From Planctomycetota bacterium (lineage in GTDB: Bacteria; Planctomycetota; Phycisphaerae; Sedimentisphaerales; Anaerohalosphaeraceae): 5,033 nt of DNA. The notes under the pieces were generated by a model that was not told where the DNA came from, did not search any database, and was given only the letters and a program-made list of their open reading frames with translations. How positions within the stretch are numbered: position 1 is the stretch's first letter; each line of letters opens with the position of its first letter. The stretch lies in NCBI GenBank assembly GCA_003644215.1, contig QNBU01000098.1, positions 1-5,033 on the forward strand, given 5' to 3'. Below, in pieces: positions 1-5,033 of the stretch. The position numbers and the translations under genes are program-made.

Positions 1-1
1 C

Positions 2-1180
2 AAACGACTAAAGGGCAAAGAGTCGCTGGAAAAAATGCTCAATGCCGAATACCTGATGGCCAAAGACCCCGACCACCTGCCCTATGCGGAGTCCGTGCTG
101 ACCGCCGCCGCCGAAGCGGGGTATCTGCGTACTGCCGAGTGGATCGCGCATATTATCTTCGAAGCCGCCAAGGTCTCCAATAAACCCGACAAGGTTCGAT
201 TTGATCGATTTGTCCTGCTCAAAGATGCTTACAAAAAAATGGAGATGTTTACCAACGCAGTTGTCGCGTGTCAATGCGCCCTTGAAATACGCCCCAAAGA
301 CGGGCCGTTGCGGGATGAACTGCGAGACCTGTCGGCTGCGATGACCATGGAAAAAGGAAAGTACGGCATCGCTGAAAGCTTTCGCGATTCGATCAGGGAT
401 CGAGACGCACAGGATAAACTCCAGGATCAGGGGAATGTTATCAGAAGCGATGAGGTCAAAATAGAGGCCGTTCGGAAAGCCCGAAAAAAAATCGAAGATG
501 GACACGAAACCGTTACAAATATCCTCGAATTAGCCGGTGCTTTTTTTAACCTCGAAACCCCGCAGGGCCAGCAGGACGCTATCCGGGTACTCGAAAACGC
601 TTATGCGAAATCAAAGGATTTCACATTTCTAAAACGATTGGGTGAATTTCGCATCAAAAAGCTCAAACAGCAGATCCGCCCGCTGACGGGGCAAATCCAA
701 AAAGAGCCGCAGGATGAACACTCACGCAAACAGCTTCAGCAACTCCAGCACCAACTCGATGAGGTGGAGCTGGACCATTTCGAGAAATGCGAGGGAAATT
801 ACCCTACCGATCTGCAGTTTAAGTATGAATATGGCCGCTCGTTGATTAAGGCCCAGCAGTTTGACCGGGCGATCCCGATGTTCCAGGAGTCCCAAAAAGA
901 CCCGCGGTTCAAGGTTGTCTCGATGGATAAAATGGGATTGTGCTTCCTTTTGAAGGGCTGGGAAGACGATGCGGTCGATATTTTTCAGCAGGCGCTAGAA
1001 AATTGTGTTAATAAGGACTCAACCATTGCGAAAGACATAAGATACAATCTGGCAAGGGCTTACGAGGCCTCCGACAAGCCGGATGAAGCTCTGGAACTGT
1101 ATCGAAAACTGGCCCAGACCGATTTTAGTTATAAAGATGTCGGACAGCGTATTGACTTTTTGAGAAAAAATGGTAAATAG
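2..1180 (+). CDS. TPR-repeat protein of unknown function, 5' end cut by window edge
   Basis: The reading frame is open from the first complete codon at base 2 to the TAG at 1178-1180, giving 392 visible residues. There is an internal ATG at 35, but the frame continues upstream of it without a stop and no Shine-Dalgarno precedes it, so the true start is probably left of the window. Fragment residues about 27-57 and 67-100 look like helical TPR-type hairpins. Residues about 208-266 are rich in Leu, Gln, Lys and Glu and look like a coiled coil. Three more TPR-like units follow at about 271-301, 304-336 and 342-374, with typical spacing (YGRSLIKAQQFDRAIPMF; YNLARAYEASDKPDEALELY). There is no catalytic motif, and no signal peptide or membrane segment in the visible part, so I infer a cytoplasmic scaffold or protein-interaction role. 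It resembles conserved planctomycete TPR proteins, but I cannot assign a function. rpsT follows after 80 nt on the same strand and may be co-transcribed. Confidence 0.85.
   Translation, partial: KRLKGKESLEKMLNAEYLMAKDPDHLPYAESVLTAAAEAGYLRTAEWIAHIIFEAAKVSNKPDKVRFDRFVLLKDAYKKMEMFTNAVVACQCALEIRPKDGPLRDELRDLSAAMTMEKGKYGIAESFRDSIRDRDAQDKLQDQGNVIRSDEVKIEAVRKARKKIEDGHETVTNILELAGAFFNLETPQGQQDAIRVLENAYAKSKDFTFLKRLGEFRIKKLKQQIRPLTGQIQKEPQDEHSRKQLQQLQHQLDEVELDHFEKCEGNYPTDLQFKYEYGRSLIKAQQFDRAIPMFQESQKDPRFKVVSMDKMGLCFLLKGWEDDAVDIFQQALENCVNKDSTIAKDIRYNLARAYEASDKPDEALELYRKLAQTDFSYKDVGQRIDFLRKNGK
1152..1179 (+). promoter_or_regulatory. weak candidate promoter ahead of rpsT
   Basis: TTGACT at 1152-1157 matches five of six bases of the -35 consensus. 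It is followed after 16 nt by TAAATA at 1174-1179, a poor -10 that matches three of six. It overlaps the 3' end of the TPR gene and would start transcription near 1186, giving rpsT a leader of about 75 nt. The -10 is weak and rpsT may simply be co-transcribed with the TPR gene, so this is only a candidate. Confidence 0.2.
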
Positions 1181-1243
1181 AGTTGTTTTCCTGTGTAAAC
1201 TCGGAAGCAATCTTCCAGCGTAATTTGATTAAATCGATAGAAA

Positions 1244-1250
1244 TTAGGAG
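1244..1250 (+). promoter_or_regulatory. rpsT Shine-Dalgarno sequence
   Basis: TTAGGAG at 1244-1250 contains the core AGGAG and lies 10 nt before the GTG at 1261. This supports GTG as the true start of rpsT, where the protein begins like other S20 proteins (MAHSLSAKKR). The rnr start downstream has no comparable site. Confidence 0.85.
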
Positions 1251-1260
1251 TAATTAGCAA

Positions 1261-1539
1261 GTGGCACATTCATTATCAGCCAAAAAACGAGTTCGTCAGA
1301 ACGCCAAACGGCGAGCCATTAACCGTGCGCGAAAGAGCGTGGTAAAAACGCAGATCAAACATCTCGGTACAGCGATTGACGCCGGGGACACGGACAAGGC
1401 AAAGGACCAGCTTAGGGACCTGACTCGAAAGCTTGACCAGTTTTCGACGACCAGTACAATGCACAAGAACACCGCCGCTCGCATCAAATCGCGAATGACA
1501 CGGCGGGTCAACGCATTAGCGGCCAGGGCAGCCGACTAA
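1261..1539 (+). CDS. rpsT: 30S ribosomal protein S20
   Basis: This encodes a 92-residue, very basic protein that matches bacterial S20 over its whole length (E. coli S20 is 87 residues). Recognisable parts are the N-terminal SAKKRVRQNAKRR, the middle AIDAGDTDKAKDQL, which corresponds to the AIEAGDKAAAQ region of E. coli S20, and MHKNTAARIKSRM, which corresponds to the conserved HKNKAARHKANL. S20 is a primary-binding protein of the small subunit; it folds as a helical bundle on 16S rRNA and helps 30S assembly. The start is GTG, supported by AGGAG 10 nt upstream and by alignment to the family. Non-ATG starts are known for rpsT (E. coli uses UUG, linked there to autoregulation); whether the GTG has such a role here is inference. 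A strong intrinsic terminator begins 34 nt after the stop codon. The gene is complete and shows no anomaly. Confidence 0.97.
   Translation: MAHSLSAKKRVRQNAKRRAINRARKSVVKTQIKHLGTAIDAGDTDKAKDQLRDLTRKLDQFSTTSTMHKNTAARIKSRMTRRVNALAARAAD
1433..1460 (+). promoter_or_regulatory. candidate sigma70-type promoter inside rpsT, possibly for rnr
   Basis: TTGACC at 1433-1438 (five of six to TTGACA) is followed after a 16-nt spacer by TACAAT at 1455-1460 (five of six to TATAAT). Transcription would begin near 1467, inside the last quarter of rpsT, and would have to pass the terminator at 1574-1613 to reach rnr. It is the best promoter-like match I noticed upstream of rnr. It lies in coding sequence, so chance is a real alternative. 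Confidence 0.35.
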
Positions 1540-1573
1540 TCCGGATCCAACGGCTTTTCTTCATAGACAATCC

Positions 1574-1613
1574 GGCGTCTTGTCGATAAACTCATCGGCA
1601 GGACGCCTTTTTT
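1574..1613 (+). terminator. strong intrinsic terminator after rpsT
   Basis: Bases 1574-1587 pair with 1594-1607 in an uninterrupted 14-bp stem (12 Watson-Crick and two G-U pairs). The loop is six bases (AAACTC, 1588-1593), and TTTTTT follows at 1608-1613. The base of the stem is GC-rich (GGCG/CGCC). There is no matching A-run on the 5' side, so it should act only on + strand transcription. It closes the rpsT transcription unit and lies 28 nt before the rnr start codon. Confidence 0.93.
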
Positions 1614-1641
1614 ATGCATTAAAGACAATCTTGAAAACAAT

Positions 1642-3840
1642 ATGGAACTTCTCAAAAAACAACTGCTGACCGCCCTGACACGAAAGGACTACACGCCTCT
1701 TTCACCTCGAAATCTGGCCCAGTCAATCGGTGTGCCGCAAGAGAAATACCCCGCGTTCCAGGCAGCGCTGGAGCAACTTCAACGCAACAAGCAGGTCGTT
1801 ATTGACAACCGGAAAAATGTCAACCTGCCCGCGATGGGCCATCGTGTCATCGGGACATTCCGCGCCAACGAGCGAGGATTTGGATTTATCATTCCGCTGC
1901 AAGCCAATGCCTATGGGGATTTGTTTGTCAGCCCCGCCGACACCGGCGGTGCGATGAATAATGATGTCGTCGCGGCTCGTGCCGTTAAAAAGGGACACCG
2001 CGGCGGACAGATGCGCTATAGCGGGATCATCACTGACATCATCGAACGGGGCAACGATCGGTTTGTCGGGACGCTCAAGCGGGAGCAGGGATTGTGGATG
2101 GTTCAGCCGGAGAGTAAGGGCTTCTATCGTCCGATCCTTGTCGATGATGTAACGGCCAGCGGCGCGAAAGAAGGTGACAAGATCGTGCTGGAGATTGTGA
2201 GCTATCCGACCAAAGACATACCCGCTCGCGGGGCCATTGTCGAAGTGCTGGGCGAGGCCGGTCTGTACGATACGGAAATTCGCTCGATCATGACGCGGTT
2301 CGGTCTGCCAGATGACTTCGGCGATGAATGCCGCCAGCAGGCGCGGCAGGCAACCGAGAACTTTACGGACGAAAAGATTGACGGGCGAAGCGATATTTGC
2401 GATGAGGTGATTATCACGATTGACCCGCCGGACGCAAAGGATTTTGATGATGCGATCAGCTTGACAAAGGATGCTTCCGGCCACTGGCAGTTGGGGGTTC
2501 ATATCGCCGATGTGAGTTCGTTTATTGAGCAGGATTCACCACTGGATAAAGAGGCACGCGTTCGCGGCAACAGTGTCTATCTGCCAAAGAAAGTGATCCC
2601 GATGCTGCCGGAAGTGTTGTCGAACGGGATTTGTTCGCTCCAGCCGGACCAGCGGCGATTTGCCAAAAGCGTCTATATCACCTACGACTTAAAAGGCAAC
2701 ATCTTAGGCCGTGAGGTGGACAACAGTGTTATCTGTTCGAGAAAACGGCTGACCTATCTGGAGGCCGACGCGATTCTTAAAGGCGACGCCGAGGGGTATG
2801 CCGGGGAGGTGGTCGCCCTGTTGAAAGACATGGAGTTGTTGGCCCGCGCGATCGAAAAACGCCGCGCCAAAAACGGAATGCTGCATCTGGACCTGCCGGA
2901 AACAGAGTTGGTCTATGACGATGATGGGCAGGTGGTGGACGCGCATCCGGCGGACGACAGCTATCCGCATACGATTATCGAGATGTTCATGGTCGAGGCC
3001 AACGAGGCAGTCGCGGGGTTACTGGATCGGTTCGAGGTGGCATTTATGCGGCGGATTCATCCGGAGCCGAACGCGATCACAACCAAAAATCTGGAACGGT
3101 TTGTGCGGGTGTGCGGGCTGAAGATTCCGCGGCAACTGGACCGGGCGGCGATTGGGGATTTACTGGCGGCCGTCAAAGATACGCCACTGGCTCATGCGGT
3201 GAATTTGTATGTGTTGCGGAGTATGCAAAAGGCCGAGTACTCACCGCTTCATATTGGTCATTTTGCGCTAGCCAGTACGCATTACTGTCATTTTACCAGT
3301 CCGATCCGGCGGTATGCGGACCTGCTGGTGCATCGGCTGATCGATTGCTACATCAAGGGAAAGCTAAATAAGATCGGACCCGATGAGGTACTGAGCGAGG
3401 GCGAACTGATTGAAATTGGCAAGCATATTTCGTTTACGGAACTGCAAGCGGCAAAGGCGGAAAAGGAACTCAAAACGGTTCTGATTTTGCAGATGCTGTC
3501 GGAGCGGGTCGGTGAGGATATGGCCGTCGTAGTGTCGGGGCTGACGAATTTTGGCGTGTTTGTGCAGTGTACTACTTTCGGCATCGAGGGGATGATCGAG
3601 CCGGGCGATCTGGGACTGGATGAGTGGAAGTACGACGAGCGGGCGCAGGCCGTCGTTGGCAAGTGGTCCGGCGAGAGCGTGCATCTGGGGCAGCCAATGA
3701 AAGTGCGTATCGCGGCGGTCAATATTCCCGCGCGGCAATTATTCCTCGCACCCGCCGAACCGCTGGTAAGCGAACGGCCGAAGTTGAACCGGCGAAAATT
3801 TAAACGCAAACACCATACCCGCAAAAAGCGAAAACGCTAA
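1642..3840 (+). CDS. rnr: ribonuclease R (3'-5' exoribonuclease, RNB family)
   Basis: RNase R is a processive hydrolytic 3'-5' exoribonuclease that degrades structured RNA, including rRNA fragments and faulty mRNA. The 732-residue product has the full family architecture: an N-terminal winged-helix region (about 1-63), two cold-shock/OB domains (about 69-125 with RANERGFGFIIP, and about 128-211), the RNB catalytic domain (about 253-580), an S1 domain (about 621-704) and a basic tail. The metal-binding aspartates are visible in IDPPDAKDFDDA as D261, D267, D269 and D270, spaced as D201/D207/D209/D210 of E. coli RNase II. HFTSPIRRYADLLVHR (550-565) carries the conserved arginines; the usual Pro is Ala at 559. 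At 600-601 the sequence has EL where the family usually has ER. The last 19 residues (714-732) contain 13 Lys/Arg. Length is near other RNase R proteins (E. coli 813, B. subtilis 779). The ATG fits the start of the winged-helix region, but no Shine-Dalgarno precedes it. The gene is complete. Confidence 0.97.
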   Translation: MELLKKQLLTALTRKDYTPLSPRNLAQSIGVPQEKYPAFQAALEQLQRNKQVVIDNRKNVNLPAMGHRVIGTFRANERGFGFIIPLQANAYGDLFVSPADTGGAMNNDVVAARAVKKGHRGGQMRYSGIITDIIERGNDRFVGTLKREQGLWMVQPESKGFYRPILVDDVTASGAKEGDKIVLEIVSYPTKDIPARGAIVEVLGEAGLYDTEIRSIMTRFGLPDDFGDECRQQARQATENFTDEKIDGRSDICDEVIITIDPPDAKDFDDAISLTKDASGHWQLGVHIADVSSFIEQDSPLDKEARVRGNSVYLPKKVIPMLPEVLSNGICSLQPDQRRFAKSVYITYDLKGNILGREVDNSVICSRKRLTYLEADAILKGDAEGYAGEVVALLKDMELLARAIEKRRAKNGMLHLDLPETELVYDDDGQVVDAHPADDSYPHTIIEMFMVEANEAVAGLLDRFEVAFMRRIHPEPNAITTKNLERFVRVCGLKIPRQLDRAAIGDLLAAVKDTPLAHAVNLYVLRSMQKAEYSPLHIGHFALASTHYCHFTSPIRRYADLLVHRLIDCYIKGKLNKIGPDEVLSEGELIEIGKHISFTELQAAKAEKELKTVLILQMLSERVGEDMAVVVSGLTNFGVFVQCTTFGIEGMIEPGDLGLDEWKYDERAQAVVGKWSGESVHLGQPMKVRIAAVNIPARQLFLAPAEPLVSERPKLNRRKFKRKHHTRKKRKR
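3817..3839 (-). terminator. very weak candidate terminator for the M50 gene, inside the rnr 3' end
   Basis: Read on the - strand, the end of rnr gives AGCG-TTTT-CGCT followed by TTTTG. This is a 4-bp stem with a four-T loop and a short U-run, about 75-95 nt past the protease stop codon. It overlaps codons for the Lys/Arg-rich tail of RNase R, whose AAA/CGC-rich codons could produce it by chance. Confidence 0.15.
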
Positions 3841-3864
3841 ACCAACGCCAAGCTTTCAATACTG

Positions 3865-3891
3865 CAGGCCGGTATGATGGCTCTTGTTTTT
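3865..3891 (+). terminator. weak candidate terminator after rnr
   Basis: In the spacer after rnr, GGCC (3867-3870) can pair with GGCT (3879-3882) across an 8-nt loop, one pair being G-U. TTTTT follows at 3887-3891. The stem is only 4 bp and is separated from the T-run by CTTG, so it is much poorer than the terminator behind rpsT. A second T-run at 3901-3907 has no hairpin immediately before it. Confidence 0.2.
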
Positions 3892-3912
3892 ACCCATTCG
3901 TTTTTTTGGCGA

Positions 3913-5033
3913 TTAGAACAAGAGACGGATCAGATCGTTATAGGTTATCACCAGCACCAGCCCCAACAGCAGCGCCATACCGATATACATCGCCATCGCC
4001 AAAATGCGCTCATTGATCGGTTTCCCGCTGATCTTTTCGATCAGCAGAATCACAATATGGCCGCCGTCGAGAACCGGCAGCGGCAGCAGGTTCATCACCG
4101 CCAGGCAGGAACTGATCAGGCCGAGAAAGTAGAGATAATGATCCAGTGAATCACCCGCGACCTGATAAGTCATTGAGATAATTCCGACCGGCCCGCTCAA
4201 CGCCGATACAGGAACCGACCGCTGAAAAAGTCGCCCCAGCGTTACATAACTGCGCCAGACAAACTGCCATGCCTTTTTAAGGCCCATCTGCGTCGCTTCG
4301 ATGGGATTGGACGCTCTGAACTCATGGGTCAAATCAGCAAACGGAATGCCTATAGCGATGGAGGCCTTGGCATGAATCGGCTCGTATTCAGATATATCCG
4401 TCGCCGCTCCGCCGGCAACACCATTAAAACGATAGTCAACACTGACTTTCTGGCCTTTATTTTTCAGGAATAAGGCAGCTACTTCATAAAAGTTGCTGAC
4501 CGACTGACCGTCCACTGCTACAACTGTGGCGCCAGCCGGAAGCCCCGAGATTGCTGTCTGTCCGGGCATGGAAATCGCCTGTGCAACCACGGGACTGTCC
4601 ATATCCAGCACCGCCGCAATCCCCATCAGAACACGACCTGTCGCCGGGTCGCTCTTGGGCAAAACAGTTATCTCAACGGCCTGTTCGCTGCCGTCCTCAT
4701 TCTGCCTTAAAACAGTAACAGGCATCGGCTTATTTTTAAATTCCGTCGCCAACTCTCGAAGCTGTCTGAAGTTCGGCAGCTCCTGGGCGGCAACTTTTAC
4801 GAGAATATCCCCTTCCTGAAACGCCGGTACTTCCCCTGCCTGTTCGGACAGCGACTGGCGCAGGATCGCTTTTTTCAAACGACCGAACAAACTGACAACC
4901 TTGGGCGGCTGGTATATCGCCTTGACCTTTAACCGCGGCACCAGCGAGCAAAAATTCGCCAGGTCGTATTCGTTGCGGAAATTATCCACAACCGGAGCCA
5001 CTTCCATCGGCAGGTTTACTGCGATCGTTGTTC
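3913..5033 (-). CDS. RseP-like site-2 zinc metalloprotease (M50 family), C-terminal part
   Basis: The frame is open from the right edge to the TAA at 3915-3913, giving 372 visible residues. An ATG at 5007 is in frame, but eight more codons upstream are open, so the gene continues outside the window. The family cleaves membrane-bound substrates within the membrane, as RseP does with anti-sigma factor RseA in E. coli. The visible part has two PDZ-like domains (fragment residues about 62-125 with FQEGDILVKV, and about 154-202 with LPAGATVVAVDGQSV), a SGPVG motif (279-283), a membrane segment (about 297-317), the NLLPLPVLDGGH motif (314-325) and a last membrane segment (about 343-364) ending YNDLIRLLF. 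D322 of the LDG motif should be the zinc ligand partnering the HExxH, which lies in the missing N-terminal part. The C-terminus closely parallels E. coli RseP (NLFPLPVLDGGH, FNDFSRL). The substrate here is unknown. It converges on rnr with a 72-nt spacer. Confidence 0.93.
   Translation of the reverse strand, partial: TTIAVNLPMEVAPVVDNFRNEYDLANFCSLVPRLKVKAIYQPPKVVSLFGRLKKAILRQSLSEQAGEVPAFQEGDILVKVAAQELPNFRQLRELATEFKNKPMPVTVLRQNEDGSEQAVEITVLPKSDPATGRVLMGIAAVLDMDSPVVAQAISMPGQTAISGLPAGATVVAVDGQSVSNFYEVAALFLKNKGQKVSVDYRFNGVAGGAATDISEYEPIHAKASIAIGIPFADLTHEFRASNPIEATQMGLKKAWQFVWRSYVTLGRLFQRSVPVSALSGPVGIISMTYQVAGDSLDHYLYFLGLISSCLAVMNLLPLPVLDGGHIVILLIEKISGKPINERILAMAMYIGMALLLGLVLVITYNDLIRLLF

Noticed and set aside
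35..37. ATG at 35 as the true start of the TPR gene
   Set aside because: The frame is open for 11 more codons to the window edge, with a protein-like sequence (KRLKGKESLEK), and no Shine-Dalgarno precedes the ATG.
8..505. A 165-codon - strand open frame opposite the TPR gene
   Set aside because: The + strand frame here encodes a coherent TPR protein continuous with the rest of the gene, so the antisense frame is a shadow.
1541..1575. CCGGAT/ATCCGG hairpin as an antiterminator or riboswitch
   Set aside because: It is only 6 bp with a 23-nt loop and competes with just two bases of a 14-bp terminator stem; no known riboswitch pattern is visible.
1723..2502. A 259-codon open frame on the - strand inside rnr
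   Set aside because: It is fully antisense to the cold-shock and catalytic region of RNase R, has no recognisable domain, and is explained by codon bias of rnr.
3348..3824. Two overlapping - strand open frames (158 and 124 codons) opposite the rnr 3' end
   Set aside because: Both mirror the S1-domain coding sequence and show no protein-like motifs or start signals.
3874..4149. A + strand open frame of 91 codons beginning in the convergent spacer
   Set aside because: Its His/Gln-rich translation is what the reverse of a Leu-rich membrane segment gives; it lies over the RseP-like LDGGH region and has no ribosome binding site.
5005..5007. ATG on the - strand at 5007 as the true start of the protease
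   Set aside because: The frame stays open to the right edge, and an M50 protease needs an N-terminal HExxH membrane segment that is not in the visible part.

Overview
This 5-kb window carries ordinary bacterial housekeeping genes. Three genes lie on the + strand: a TPR-repeat protein cut by the left edge, rpsT (ribosomal protein S20) and rnr (RNase R). One gene runs convergently on the - strand: the C-terminal part of an RseP-like site-2 (M50) zinc protease, whose N-terminus lies beyond the right edge. I see no rRNA, tRNA, CRISPR array, insertion sequence, prophage gene or long repeat, and no sign of recent horizontal transfer.

The organism is probably a member of the Planctomycetota, perhaps class Phycisphaerae. 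That is inferred from the look of the TPR protein and of the RNase R and S20 sequences; no rRNA or lineage marker in the window proves it. Base composition is moderate, and start contexts are mixed: rpsT has a clear Shine-Dalgarno and a GTG start, while rnr has an ATG with no recognisable Shine-Dalgarno.

Layout. Positions 2-1180 hold the TPR protein, open to the left edge. Positions 1181-1260 are an 80-nt leader with the rpsT ribosome binding site. Positions 1261-1539 are rpsT. A very good intrinsic terminator follows at 1574-1613 (14-bp stem, 6-nt loop, six T). The ATG of rnr comes only 28 nt after that T-run, at 1642, and the gene runs to 3840. Positions 3841-3912 are a short convergent spacer. 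From 3913 to the right edge, on the - strand, is the RseP-like protease.

Functionally, S20 is a 16S rRNA-binding protein and RNase R degrades structured RNA, including rRNA and defective mRNA, so the + strand cluster has a translation/RNA-turnover theme. The TPR protein has no recognisable catalytic domain. The protease belongs to envelope regulated proteolysis and is transcriptionally separate. The most interesting point is regulatory. rnr begins directly behind a strong terminator with no room for a conventional promoter between them. A promoter-like sequence (TTGACC-16-TACAAT) lies upstream inside rpsT, so rnr may depend on terminator read-through. I found no convincing undescribed system here.
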